Shown here: in pieces, positions 37,721-50,856 of the stretch
How the letters are laid out: every line of letters begins with the position of its first letter
How positions within the stretch are numbered: position 1 is the stretch's first letter
Assembly (NCBI RefSeq): GCF_949987535.1
Contig: NC_080077.1
Span: 33,879,389 to 33,943,388, forward strand
Source of the DNA: Balaenoptera acutorostrata
Taxonomy: Eukaryota > Chordata > Mammalia > Artiodactyla > Balaenopteridae
DNA: 64,000 bases
Reading direction: 5' to 3'
The notes under the pieces: generated by a model
What the model saw: the letters and a program-made list of their open reading frames with translations, nothing else
What the model was told of the DNA's origin: nothing
Database searches by the model: none
Translations under genes and position numbers: made by a program

Positions 37721-38109
37721 TTACTACTATCTTTGTGAAAGGAGAGCAAAAATTATTTTGGAGAAGATCAGGGAGTTACAAGGAGAGGACTGAGAGAAGA
37801 ATAGAGAGAGGGAGAGAAAGAGATAGAGAAATAGAGATAAAAATATTGGCCAAATAGGAAATGTCTGAATGTGAGAACACTATATGTGATACGAAATGAA
37901 GAATCACACAGATATGTGAGGAACAGAATAGTATAAAAACAATGGCCAGAGAGAGAAAATTGTCTTGTGATTGGAGAGGCAGAAACTGACTGATGTCAAG
38001 GAGATGATTGCTATGATACCTGCATGAGGTAATATTGACACAGGAAAGGTATTGGAATGGAGGGGAAGAAAAGATATACAAAACGTTAATAAAAGAAAGG
38101 ACACAGTTG

Positions 38110-38615
38110 GGTTACTGGCCAGATAAAGATGATGCTCCTTTCTGGGGAGGAGGGAGGGTTAAAAGTGTTTACCATTTCTTTGCTGCTCCTCCCATTAAGA
38201 GGTGGAGTCTATTCCCCCGCACATCCCCCTTTGAATCTGGGTTGGCTTTATGACAAACTCTGACCATTAGAATGCTTCAGAGGGACACTGAGCCTTAGCT
38301 TCAAGGAGTTTCGCAGTTTCTGCTTCCACACTTCTGGAATCCTGCTGCCTTGTGAAAAATCCCAGGCTAGCCTTCTTGAGGAAGAGAGGCAACATGTGCA
38401 ACAGAAAGGCAGATCCAACCATTCTAGCTGAGGTTCTACCAGGTGAATAAGGCCATCTAGGAACCCACCCCACCGCATGATAACAAAACAACTATCCAAG
38501 GGGACCCTGTTCAAATTGCCAACCTACAGAATAGTGAGGATATATATAGTTGCTGTATATTATCAACAACTATTAAATTCTGGAGTAGTAGCAATAGATA
38601 ACTGATAAACTTTCT
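38110..38615 (+). mobile_element. MLT1-type MaLR solo LTR
   Basis: 'gaatctgggttggctttatgac', 'gaccattagaatgcttcagag', 'gaataaggccatctaggaac' and the end 'agcaatagataactgataaac' match an MLT1 LTR in order over about 500 bp. No internal sequence accompanies it. Confidence 0.8.
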
Positions 38616-40779
38616 CAAGTTTCGCATGTGTGATTTAGAATGTGAATTCAGCTTAGAGACTTCAAGTTGCAATTCATAGGTTAAAAAGTATTAACAAGAG
38701 TTCTTAATTTTATTCAAAGTTAAGAATGTGAAGATTCCTTTCCCACTGAATCCAAGTTCATCACTACTTCAAAAGTTCCATTCAAAGCATTGTGCTCTTT
38801 TTTCACTTTCAAGATCTTGAAAGATACTTGATAATATGACATCTCACTATGCTTTTTAGGGTACTGTATGCTTCAGAAATACTTTGCTAGCTCTTTCTCT
38901 AATTTATCTATAATTCATAACCTACCCATTTCTAAGAGGAATTGAGTCAGCTCATTGATAATGGTATGGCTAGAGGCTCCTTACTGATGGTTCCAGAAAT
39001 TTTCAGGGAAAAGTTTTCTCAGTATTCTCAGTTTTCACTTCAGACAAGCAGAAATCAGGGTCTGGAATGCAGAACTAGATCTGATTTACTGTAACACACT
39101 ACAGAGTAAACTGGTGAGCTAGAATGCCAAGAGGCATGATGGATACGGATTTTTCTGTCATTTATTCTACCCCCTGCCCATCTGTTTTGGTTCCTCATCT
39201 TCAGTTGTTGAAGTGAAAATGTACTTAATTGCTCTTTCAAGGACTCATAGTTCCATTTTATGTCTCTGTGTCCAAAGGTCTATTATTATCCCATGTCTTA
39301 TGGTCTCCGTATCTGCTTTTGGGGGAACAAAGTACAAGCACATTTCCATAGATGAAAGGTAAGTTTTATAGTATGCTCCAAGTAATATACTAACATCTGT
39401 CCAAATGGGTCAGAAAGACATATGAATTCGACAGCCATGGGATTTTTTCAAAGCTTCTGTACAAGTCTAGTTCATGCAGTTATAAGATAAACACATGGGG
39501 AAATGTGCCCTTTACATAATGGTTTGCTATTTTATCCTGACACAAAATATTTAACTTACACCACAAGCTACTTTAATTTGTCCTCAAAAAGTCTGAAATG
39601 TCTGGCAACAAACACTGGAAATGGGATGCAAATTAAAACCACGTTTAATTCACTATGATAGGGAAGATCTGAAGAGTGCATAGAGACAAGGAATATTCAC
39701 ATTATGTAAACAATTGTTCTTTGATAAGGGTGCAGTAACTGCTCAGTGTAAATTAACACCTATCTTATAATCAAGACTCCCAAGGAACCTCTCCAAACCA
39801 TTCTCCTCTTCAGCAATAGAGATAAGGCTATATAATGAGATTCTGCCTGAAATGCATGGGAGCAAAAGCAAATATTTCAAGACTATGATTATATTTTACA
39901 TGACTAAATGTTTTTGAGGCTTTGCTTATAAAAGTGTCAGGATAAATTTGTGTCTAATACTAGCAAATGCAATACTACATTCAGGTTGTTATAGCTGGGC
40001 ACATGTAAGGGGCGAATCATGCAGCTGATATTACAGATCTTTCCGTTAGCAATTAGTACAAAATACTGCATTTCTACCAGAGTCCCCCATGCATAATAAC
40101 TACTGGCTTACTGTCACAAAAAATTCACACACTGCATCCAAACCAAAGAAGCCAAAGCTGAAACGAGTGCATTGCATATTTTTAAAAAGGCCAAACCTAT
40201 TAACCAATCTTAGGTAAAGATACATAAATTGTCTGCTCTAATCAAAAAGGGATAAAATGAGTAAATATACATTTCTAACAAAAGATAAAATTTGTGTGTT
40301 AATGTGTGTGTTTTAATTTAATTCTTCTACATTAAGGCCATTGATAATTCCTTGGGTATGGATTGTATATTTCTCTTTCCTCTTTCTTCTTCAAGAAGAA
40401 AGTTTTAGATTAGCATTTATTTAAGGCTTATTAAAATGGATTCAGTTATTCCATATTATTTATAGATAAATATCTTCTAAAATAAAAATGTGGTTTCAGA
40501 CCCATTAAAAAGACTTTTTTTTTTTTTGCCTGTTAGTTCTTTGAATAGAGGGAAAGACTTTCTGTAGGTTTAGGATGAGGCTGATGAATTTATTTCATAT
40601 ACCAAGTAGTTGTGATATATATACATATATAAATATTAAACAAAATTATGTATATAAATATATATTAAAAATAAGTTCGATATGGTTCAAGTATGGTATA
40701 GCTCTTCAAAAAACAAATGGAAGCTTTGAAAGTATTATAAATAATAATGGGACAGTAGCTTTTATCTACACAATATTCA

Positions 40780-40910
40780 CTACATTGAAGACAATATGTT
40801 GTGTCTTGCCTTCATTATCTCATCTAATGTTTACGGCAATTCTATGAGGTAAGTACTATAAATACCCTAATTTTAAAGATGAGAAAAAGAGTTACAATCA
40901 TAGTGTTTAT
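40780..40910 (+). repeat. MIR SINE remnant
   Basis: 'cattatctcatctaatgtttacggcaattctatgaggta' with 'ttttaaagatgagaaa' is the MIR 5' core. The 3' part is lost. Confidence 0.65.
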
Positions 40911-41124
40911 GAATCTATAAATAATGTATTTGAAGAACTTTAAGAGAAGAGAAAAATGTAAGGTCACCATAAAAGCGGTTTTCAGTGACTTGAAAAGCCT
41001 AGAATTATAAAAAAAAACAGAATTTAGCCTGACCTAACTATCTCATCAAAAACTGAGGAGCTGCACAAAGCATCATGCTTTTGAAAAAAATGATCAAATA
41101 ATAACCATGATGATAAGAACAGCT

Positions 41125-41315
41125 AAAATTTATTGAACATCTATTATGCTTAGACACCATCTAATGTACATAGGATTTCATTTCCACTTTACGGATAATA
41201 AAATGAGGTTTAGAAAAGTTAACTAATCGAATGTCACACAACTTTTATGTGGCCAGCCAGAATTCAAAGCTTCTATAGCCTCTTCACTATAGCATGCTTC
41301 CTTGCATTAGGAGAT
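41125..41315 (+). repeat. MIR SINE
   Basis: 'tttattgaacatctattatgctta', 'ttacggataataaaatgagg' and 'gccagaattcaaagcttctatagcc' follow MIR from start to end. Confidence 0.8.
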
Positions 41316-42177
41316 GGTCTGTTTCAGGGACACCACCGAATAGAAGATGATTAGACTACCTCATTTATAAGACTTCCAACTTTAAGATGATGTGATCTAT
41401 TTTTCTTCAAGGTTAATAAACTTCCTGGATTCTGCAGAGTGCAAATTGCAATCAAGTAGAGTTTACTCTCAAAATAAAGCCTGACTGAAAAGAAAAGAAA
41501 CAGTGATCAGCCTCTTCTATACAACAGTTCAACAGCACAACTCCTTAATCTACTAATGGAACGGCTTTCTCAATGTGATATACAAACCACTGAGACTGAT
41601 GGCCAATACGAAAATTACCTGGAATCAGAGTGATAGTTGCTGTCCTACAGCATTGCTAGCCTGGACCAAGGCCGAGAACGTTGTCAACAAGAAACTCAAA
41701 GCATCTTTCACTAATAAAATAGATGTGAAAAAGGTGTAAGGAGGGTGAACAGAAGTTACTTTTATAGCTATCCTGATGCCTGGATTTGAACAACATGCCC
41801 CAGTTTAGAGTTGGAGAAAACTATAATAGACATACTGGGCTTTGAATAGGAACTAGTACTTGGGGATTAAATGGGGACAGAGAGAGGATGGTGTTTAAGA
41901 GGCTAGGATGGAGTGTGATCACATGTCCAACAGAGCCTCACTCATTAAATAGCAAATGGAGGTCAACTGATGTTTTTCATCATCTTTTATTATAGAAAGT
42001 CCCATTTTCTTTACAGTAATCAACCACACTCTGCTATTTTGTTCCTGCTCTCATATATAGGGGACAAAAACTGCCATTAGTAATCACCTTTGATTATCAG
42101 AGTACTGCAGCGTTCTAGTGATAGTATATAAGGGCCTCTGCATTACTGTGATAGATCCTTGCTGGCAACTGGTTATT

Positions 42178-42402
42178 AAAAACAATAATCTATATAAAAT
42201 AGATAACTAACAAGGACCTACTGTGTAGCACAGGGAACTATACTCAATATTTTGTAATAACCTATAAGGGAAAAAAAAATCTGAAAAAAAATATACATAT
42301 ATAAAACGGAATCACTGTGCTGTATACCTGAAACTAACAAGACACTGTAAATCAACTAGGGTTCAATAAAATTAAAACAATAAAAATAAAAACAACAATC
42401 TA
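42178..42402 (+). mobile_element. 5'-truncated L1 3' end with target-site duplication
   Basis: The L1 3' UTR text 'aaggacctactgtgtagcacagggaactatactca' to 'ctgtaaatcaactagggttcaataaaatt', with an A-rich tail, is flanked by aaaaacaataatcta (42,178-42,192) and aaaaacaacaatcta (42,388-42,402). It is antisense to LAMA2. Confidence 0.88.
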
Positions 42403-43259
42403 GACTGTGTCTCTGCAGGTCAGTATCAAGTCAGGGTAAAACTTCAAACCTGGGGTTTTATCAAGTGTCTAGAAAGTGCACATTTTACAGAGTTAGTGCG
42501 TTACCACATTTAGTTAGGTTTACCTTAGGATACAGGTAAAAAAAACACAGTTCATGATTGCTTTTGCAACATTAGCAAGCAAAGCATCTTAAATGTTATA
42601 TTCTAGATAAATTGTGACTATAAATAATAAAACTGATATATACCTAATATTTCATATGCTTTGAATAAAAATAGATATAGCATCAATATGATATTTATAA
42701 AATGATATTTCAGGCACTCTTTATGGAATGACATCCTGCCAACAGCTACTAATTTTAAATTCTGTTCTTTAGGAGAATAATGTATTTTACTACACCACTC
42801 ATAATCTGTTTTAAACATTGTACAAGTTGTTCAGTGTTAATTCCTAGTCTGTAGAAAATAGGACATGAAAAAAATCCAAGTTTTGTGCTTCCCAATACAA
42901 AACTTTACTATTAAATAAATAATGCTTTTCTTGCTGAGTCTCAGATTTCAGAAAGGCAGGTGGTTGTTCTCACTTTATATAATGACGTGTAAATTATGAA
43001 TGAGGGTCGAAAGAAGAAGTTGGATTTGTATTAACCTAACTTACTAAGAAGTCCTGATTTGGGAAATCCAATAAAATATCTACTCAGAACTCATCAACAT
43101 CTGTAAAGAAAGAATGCATTGCAGAGCTCTCTCCAATTATTCCCACAAGAAAAAAATGGAAAGGCTTTGGAGGAAATCTGAGCACCCAGTTAGTGTGTCT
43201 TCTCATCTGCACAGAGGACAGGACTCCACTTGACCATCTCTGATGAATAAGAATCTATC

Positions 43260-43412
43260 ATAACTACCATAACGTATTTTGGGTTTTTTTGGCCACACCA
43301 TGTGGCTCATGGGATCTCAGTTCCCCGACCAGGGACTGAACCTGGGCCACAGCAGTGAAAGCTCTGAATCCTAACCACTAGACCACCAGGGAACTCCTGA
43401 TAACTACCATAA
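43260..43412 (-). mobile_element. CHR-1-like SINE with target-site duplication
   Basis: In plus orientation it reads from 'ggccacaccatgtggct' to 'ctagaccaccagggaactcc', the complement of the tRNA-like head. The duplication is ataactaccataa at 43,260-43,272 and 43,400-43,412 (13 bp, perfect). The tail is very short. Confidence 0.9.
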
Positions 43413-43969
43413 AGTTTTAAAACTAAGAGGAAAGAGTCTTAATGGTTAGCAGAGAAAAAAAAAATGTATGTACCTACTGACGTTATACACATTAAAATTT
43501 TTTCATTTTTTTAAGCCCATTTTATCTTTCTTCTTCATAGAGGTAAGATGGGCTCTAAGCCCAGAAGAAGTAAATGAATTAAGAACTGAAATAATTAATG
43601 TTGAGTATGTTGGGAAAACCATGTTTGCTTTTTGTGTCTTGCATTAACAGTCAGCATAGAGGTTAAGAAAGTAAGATTTTTCCAGACAGATCTCGGTTCA
43701 AATCACAACTCTGTTGAAAAGTCAGGGTGAACCTTGGAAAGGTGACTTAAATCACCTAAATTCAGTTTTTTAAATTTATTTATTTCAAATGTAAAAATTT
43801 TTGTTGGGGTATAGTTGATTTCAGTTTTGTTTTGTTTTTTTAAATCACACTGTGGACATAATAATGTATGGGGACGTGGCAAGAATGAAAAGAACAGCAT
43901 ATAAAGCGCTTAACATCATTTCTGACAAATGGTAGGCTCTCAACAAGGGTGAACCTTTAAAGAATTACT

Positions 43970-44285
43970 ACTGTGATGAACCCTGTGTGGCAGAAGGGGC
44001 TGTAGGGGATGCCTGGGATTGAAAGCAGATACGTTGGTCAGGTGTGCCCAGGCACTGAGTCGGGTTGGCGGGGTTGATAACGTTGGTGGGTTGAATTTGG
44101 CTAACTATGAGAGAATCTTGTATCTAAGTATTTCCTACTAAGGGCACAGACTATTTGTGTAAATTCTTCATGATAGTAATGGAATGCCCACGTATAAAAA
44201 GCCTGTGTCCTGCAAGAAATTCACTATTTTGGATCCAATAAAACCCTAGCTTGCTCTCTGGCAATTGTCCGTGGCAGCTATTAGT
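43970..44285 (+). mobile_element. Possible ERV-type solo LTR
   Basis: About 300 bp with an LTR-like layout: a TG start (tgtgatgaaccctgtg or tgtgtggcag), a TATA box at 44,193-44,200 (tataaaaa), AATAAA at 44,237-44,242 and a CA end near 44,276. I could not find a convincing flanking duplication or name a family. No coding retroviral sequence is present. Confidence 0.35.
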
Positions 44286-44789
44286 TTCTTTTAGAAATGT
44301 AGGTGGTCAAGAAAAGTTCTTTCATGCTTTCTGCATTTTCTCTGTGTCCTCTACAGCACAATTTAAAATTATTTGTTAAATAAATTAAAAGCATAAACTA
44401 ACTATACAGGGAGACTCTTTCCACCAATATGCAGCTCACCTGAGATACTGCAATGATCATGCCTACGTTATTTATCCTACATTATTTTTGGGTATACATA
44501 TCCATGATGTAGGCCAAATTAAACTGTGTTTTCTAGAGAATGAACCAAAGAGAGAAGAATTAACTGTACAATACATGCTCCAGGCTCCAAAGAAGCTTTT
44601 CTCAGAAGACATTTCTCTTACTACATAAATATTCTCTTGCCAGAACCAGGCTATTTTCATCCACTCCCACTAACGGGCATTACAAAATTCTAGTATAGGC
44701 ACACATGACAAAACAGGCCCTGCAGATCAAATGTGCTGGGTCAATCCATTCTTTGGTTTCTTGCTCTAAGTTAGCTTAAGGATATAGAA

Positions 44790-45487
44790 AGATAGAAGGA
44801 AAAGAAGAAGTAAAACTGTCACCATTTGCAGATGACATGATGCTATATACAGAAAACCCTAAAGGCACTGCCCCAAAACTATTTGAACTCATCATTGAAT
44901 TCAGTAAAGTGGCAGGACACAAAATTAATATACAGAAATCTGTTGTATTTTTATACACTAACAACAAACTATCAGAAAGAGAAATTAAGAAAACAATCCC
45001 ACTTACAATTGCATCAAAAAGAATAAAATACCTAGGTATAAATCTAACTAAGGATGTAAAAGACCTATACTTGTAAAACTGTAAGACACTGGTTAAAGAA
45101 ATTGAAGACAGCACAAACAAATGGAAGGATATACCATGCTTATGGATTGGAAGAGTAAGTATTGTTTAAATGACCATACTACCTAAAGCAATCTACAGAT
45201 TTGATGCAATCTCTATCAAAATACAATGGCATTTTCCACAGAACAAGAACAAATGATTCTAAAATTTGTACGGAAAAACAAAATACACAAAAGAACCAAA
45301 ACAATCTTGAGAAAGAAGAGCAGAGCTGGAGGAATCACGCTCCCTGACTTCAGACTCTACTACAAAGCTACAGTTATCAAAACAGTATGGTACTGGCACA
45401 AAAATACACATATAGATCAATGGAACAGGATAGAGAGCAAAGAAACCAACAAACTCATAGAAAAAGAGATCAGATTTTTCTGATCTC
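44790..45487 (+). pseudogene. LINE-1 ORF2 remnant (reverse transcriptase part), internally deleted
   Basis: The translated text shows the L1 reverse-transcriptase core with the FADDMMLY motif near 44,832, then [10 protein letters not shown] and the [14 protein letters not shown] block. A stop follows near 45,075 and the frame is lost. A later frame resumes with the '[20 protein letters not shown]' segment. The 3' end (about 45,440-45,480) looks like L1 3' UTR joined directly to ORF2, so a middle piece is missing. It is non-functional and antisense to LAMA2. Confidence 0.88.
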
Positions 45488-46792
45488 ACCTCTAGAAAAT
45501 TAATTACTTTAAAGTTCAAGGTCTGTTAGATTAGCATTTAGGTTAGTAATATCTATATATTATTTAGTTAAATATTTCCTTATTAATAATTTAGTTTTAA
45601 TAATAATATTAAAGCTAGTTGGATTACATTGGAAGTCCACTTCAATTATCATTAAAATATGCCATTTTACTTGAGAAGAGTGAATATGTATATACCAATA
45701 ACTGAATATGATAATGTAAATGTATATTACATATTACACTTCATCTCTCCCATCCCATCAACGATGACACTTATTTTTATTTTAAATGCAATACACTTTC
45801 ATCAAAGACTGTTGAAATACATAGAAAAAAAGTTTAAAAAGTTATATTCCCAAACATACCTAGTCTTTACCTTTTGGCATATCTAAAAAGCCAGCCTTAG
45901 CTTTTGAGGTAACTCATCAAACTAGAGCACAAACAAAAATTCTAGTTAAAATGTTAAGCTTTAGACACACATAAGATGTTAAAACCAGAAATACTGGCAT
46001 GTGTAAATACATTAAAATAAATAAATATTGAAATAAAAGATACTTAAATAATTTCCATTTCTATTTGTTAGAAAGAATTAAGACCACTAATGTAAATTCC
46101 CTCAAGGAAAAGAATACCATAATATAACTGTCTTCTCTAAATTTATAAATAACTGTTTTAGATTAGAATTTATATAAGATCCAAGAATTCTATTTAACTA
46201 CTTATATTCGATGTATGTTCAGTATGGCATTACTGAATCCAGAAGCAGTTATTAAAACAAAACAAAACATATGAGTAAAAACACTTGAGTTCATTGTCAC
46301 TGCTTCCAGGTTCTGTAGGGCAAGAGAAAGTTACGAAGCAGGATGCCCATGGATTTCTGTAAAAACTCGGAAATGAAAAGTCAGTTGTAATTCAAGCCTT
46401 ACAGTGTGTGTCCAACTGATTACAAATTCAGGAGGATTCTAAAAGAATTTAATAAACCCAGACCTTTAATCTGTCACAAAGGCAATGTCAGCTTCAGGTA
46501 AAACTGCAAACTCTGAGATGGGCAAAATAAAATAAAATCTGCCTCCGGGAGCTTTGCTGTAGGTCTTCAATGAACTGACTAAAGCATGCTGAAGATTTTC
46601 TCAGCTGTTCTTGGCTCAGCGGGATGGAGACTAAAACAGCAGGCAAGCAGAAGAAGGTGGATAGATAGTGTCAGAGAGAATGAAGAGTAGCACTAGCTAT
46701 TGCAGAATAAGAAAAGTCAGTCTTTCTCATTGGAAATGAGATAGAAATGGAACCAAGGCCCCCAGAACTAATAGCTAAGTTAGTATACGTAC

Positions 46793-46986
46793 AAACACAC
46801 TCCATGCCCTCGCGCGCATGCCAGTGTTTGCAGCCGTCACACTTCTGTCCTGTGGCTCCGGGTCGGCACGTGCAGATCCCTGTGACAGGGTCACAGGGGA
46901 CAGGCAGTGAGCCATGGGGGTCACACTCACATTCTTGGCAGGAGCCTCCGGGGCTGCTTGGGCTGCCGGTATAGCCAGGGGCACAC
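46793..46986 (-). CDS. LAMA2: LAMA2 exon: last laminin EGF-like repeat
   Basis: The 194-nt exon encodes [16 protein letters not shown], then [20 protein letters not shown] and [18 protein letters not shown]. This is the end of one LE module and most of the final one before the coiled coil, rich in Cys and Gly as expected for disulphide-locked EGF folds. The acceptor is 'aaattcag' before GTGTG, and the donor is GTACGT below 46,793. It ends in phase 1: T joins TT of the next exon to give Phe. The segment HAREGMECV has Met where I remember Trp in human alpha-2. The coding sequence is more GC- and CpG-rich than its AT-rich flanks. Confidence 0.96.
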
Positions 46987-47095
46987 CTGAATTTAAACAG
47001 TGACAAAGCAAAGGAGATTAATAATAAGTCATGTCTCGAAATTGTTGTTGTGTGTGCGTGTATTGTTTGAATGAAACAAAATTGATACCAAAAGT

Positions 47096-47495
47096 CAATA
47101 GATCAGGGGTTAGCAAACTTTTCCTGTAAAGAACCAGATAGTAAATATTTTAGGCTTTGCAGGTCAAGAGGCAAAATCAAACTCGTGCAATGAAAGAGAA
47201 AGAAATTTTCAAACACTGTTGGTTGATGGAATTCAAAATATAATAATAGAATATAAATTGTTTTATAATAATAATCTACTAATGGAAAACCAAACTAATA
47301 ATGAGAAGAATGGGATTCTTGTTGAGGTATCAAATTTACTTAAGTAGGGCTCATATTTACTTAACTAGGGCTCAAATTTAGTGCTCTCTGTCATCGAAGT
47401 TTGCCCATAACCACCATTCCCAGCTTGAGTGCCATACAGGATTAGGCAATGGGCCAAATTTTGTGGTCCATACTCTGCCCACTACTGCTCTAGAT
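47096..47495 (+). mobile_element. hAT-Charlie-type non-autonomous DNA transposon
   Basis: The left end 'caggggttagcaaacttttcctgtaaagaacc' and the right end (complement cagtagtgggcagagtatgg) form imperfect terminal inverted repeats over 47,104-47,487. The flanking 8-mers caatagat and ctctagat match at six of eight positions, as expected for an old hAT target duplication. I do not assign the exact family. Confidence 0.7.
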
Positions 47496-47499
47496 CATA

Positions 47500-50400
47500 A
47501 ACTTTTTTTTGCAGGTTTCATTTTTAAATTAGAAATGAGTAAAATTTTCTATTTACTCCTGGCCTTTCCTAGATACACACATTTTAGAGATCAAAATGAC
47601 CAAGGAATTCAACCCATTAATTATACTAATGAGCAAAAAGAAGCAAGAGGCGATAAACTACTACATTTTCTATTTAATTCAACTGGTCTTTCCTTCCTAC
47701 CACATCTTCCTCAAGATGGATTTTTCATTGTGTATCTCTGGAAGTGGGGTAATGTTATGCAAATAAAATATGTAACACCGACCTGAGAAATTAGAAAGGA
47801 AATCCAACTGGATGAAGCCAAATTGCCATCCACTCTCTTCTACCCGTCTGTGCAACCATTCATCTAAGTATATACCACTGTCGGTTACGTTACTGGAAGT
47901 CTGATAACTTTACAAGATGCTGGCAAAACCATATGCTCTGCTTTACCCAGAATGGTCCCAGTTTGCCTGTTGTCCTGGCTTAAGTATTAAAAACATATTC
48001 TGTCTTTCCCTAGAGTATCCTGGATTGGAAAATAAATTATACACATAGTCAGCCTAAATATAATCAACAGTAAGAATTTTTGTTCAAGAGGAAAATATGG
48101 GAGGAAGCTAAGAGACAATAGGAGATTGAAACCAAAAGTTGTAAACACTAGCTAAATAATCCTGGACCATCTTTAGTGGCCTGGGATTGTAGAAATTTGC
48201 AGGCTGATTGTGAAAGTTAGTTCATCCCATGCTGGTTAGAAAAAGCAAAGCAAGAAGAAAATTACCTGTAACATTAGGTTTCTATACATTTATGGTTTTA
48301 ATATTTTATTTCCAATGTACTATTAAAAAATTGTTTCTTAACATTTTCAGGTGAAAGAATTCAATTCTAAGCAGGTTCAGAATGATTAAATGTTCAAAGA
48401 GTTTTACAAGAGTAATGAAGACAAAGCATGGGTAGGGGTTTCTACAATACAGCGACACTCAAGACATTTAAGCAGTTTTAGACCTGAGCTGATGAGTTTG
48501 GGCAGGTCATAAGGTGATTTAAATGATTTAAGAAGCTCTCAGAAGTGAAATAAATTTATTTGGAAGGTTACAATAAAAATTTAAGCAAGACCTTTGGATT
48601 AATTTAGCTGAATAAAAGCAATTTTTCAGGGAAATATAACCTGATTATTTATATGTTAGAGATGATGAATGTGGAGCTGTAACAACATTTGAGAACCACA
48701 AAAACAATTCAAGCCATTCCCATTTGATAGTGTATGACCCTGCTCATCTCTATACTATATACACTGTCACCTCTTATTGATTAAACATTTATGGATATTA
48801 AAAAAGTAATTTTTCTATAATCACTCTGCCTTATGACAATAATTGCCATTTCAGTGTACCCTTCCAGTCTTTTCTATATACACGCTTTTATAGATAGTGG
48901 AAACTCCAATTTACAAATGTAGCTATAGTATCAAACATTTTTTTATAAATTATGGCAGCAAATCCCCTTGGCGTCCAGGGATGTTTTAGTCATCATCCTA
49001 CTGGTGTTTACAAGGGCATGAAATGAATATTAGCCTAAGCATGAACAGTAAAGCACACTGGCTGACATTAAAATATACATATTCAAATGATGTATATATC
49101 TCCACAACAAATGGAAATGTTTTTGGATTTCGTACTGCTTTTAGTTACCTAATTGTTACAAATCTCTGTCGGCATGGAAATTGTGAATGTACTGTTTTAT
49201 ATATATATATATATATATGCAAGTAGTGGATATTGTGTTTAAAGTTACCACATACAGAATTATTTAGAAATATATTTTGCAAACTTATAGAAACAGAATT
49301 GGAATTTATAAAACATGTTTAATTATTTAGTTACCTATTTATTTCCATTATTAACACAACCATTGCTGGTTATATTAAAAGAAGATTCTTAAATTGATGA
49401 TGATAAAATTAATATTGGTTTATATTTGCAAAGAGATTCGTGATTTAAGGAAGTGCTCCTAGAAGAATCCAGCAGAGGAGTGGGTGAAGCAGGAAATGGA
49501 AAAGAAAGGATCCAGGTGATGGTGTGATTCCAGGTGAGGTCCCAGTCTTAGCCTAAGTCTATGGAAAGCTCTGGAGCATAAATAACATCTCAAGATCTGT
49601 TCAGCTTTCGGGCAAAGGAGCTGGACTTTTGTACTCCCACACTAGCGAGCCATTAGGTCTGGGCCACTGGAGGAAGGCGTGGGGGGGAAATTCTCAGGCT
49701 TTTTTGCCTCTCCTATGGGAGAGGAGACTTCTATGTAGGTACTCAGGCAGGGTATCCTCTATTTACCTGATCTTCGTAATGTCAGTGGAAAGTAGGTAGA
49801 GTATCAGCTATTCTGATGTTATAAATGAGAAAAATGAGACCCAGCAAAGTTTGTGGAGCTCAGCTATGTCCATGGGTCTTTATAGAACTTTATACTGTTA
49901 TCAATTATACTATAATTATCATGTGTGTTTAATGTTAATAGTTAATATCAGTTGCTCTCTGTTACCTTAGAAAGAATAAAAACCTACTAAAAATGGTGGT
50001 GATAAGCTTGAGTATCCAAGATACTGATCTTACAGAAAATATGCATCCAGAAAAATATAAATTACAACCTTCCTAGACAGTCAGTCTGGAATTCTGTTTC
50101 TTAACTTACCATTTGTATTACATGTTAGCATTCAATTTAATAACTACATACATGCATTATCAGAATTTGTAAAAAATATGGTGAGAGGAGGCATTTAAAT
50201 ACTATTGTTTGCGTGTTGAAAAGGAGAACCAAATAACACTTTAATGTTTGGTTGTTTTAATTAAGAATTCCTGATACCATTTATATTCTGAATTATGTGT
50301 ATACTTGCTGATGTAGTGCCAGAGTGATCAGAACAGCGATGTGCATGCAGTTAGTGCTAGCCAACAATTTCCAGTGAATTAAAATGAGAATTATGTGTGG

Positions 50401-50769
50401 CCAGCTTTTTATTGCTGTTAACTACAGATAAGCTTTTGGAAATTGATTTATTTGTTCTTGTAAATGCTCCCTCCCTCTGTCTCTCTCTCCCTCTCTAATC
50501 TATGTTGGACTATATACATATATATATGCTAAAATATAAATTAGATAATTGTGAAATAATTTGGAATCTTAGAAAAAGTCTAAATAGATGGAAGTAAACA
50601 ACTTCCTTTGGATAAACTCTAAAGATATAAAAATACTTTTGAAAGCATATAAGCTACTAGAGAATATGAAAATAATGACATAAAAATAATGAATACTTTT
50701 CTACTATGATCTTTTATTATATGAGCTCTATGCATATCATTGCTCTCCATGTATCATGACTGTTCCTAC
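47500..50769. other. LAMA2 intron, no clear element
   Basis: AT-rich intron. An (AT)n tract lies at about 49,197-49,218. No exon or named repeat could be supported here. Confidence 0.5.
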
Positions 50770-50856
50770 CGTTCGCAGTACTGGCCTTCGTATTCTCGTG
50801 GGCAAGCTGTGCAGCGGTAATCATCCAGGCCTTCCGTGACACAAGAAGGGCTGAAA
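50770..50856 (-). CDS. LAMA2: LAMA2 exon: short laminin EGF-like exon
   Basis: This 87-nt exon encodes the FSPSCVTEGLDDYRC stretch followed by TACPREYEGQYCER. It is the middle of an LE module with the typical CxxCPxxYxGxYCxRC spacing. The acceptor is 'gattcag' before TTT at 50,856, and the donor is GTAGGA below 50,770. An alternative AG six bases further in (tttcag|CCC) would break the frame. The chosen start restores Asn from AA+T. It ends CG, completed by G of the next exon to give Arg. Phases are 2 and 2, so skipping it would keep the frame but lose three cysteines and part of an LE fold. Confidence 0.95.

Noticed and set aside
47463..47786. 107-codon plus-strand ORF
   Set aside because: It starts in the right end of a hAT element and shows no known motif or homologue I can name.
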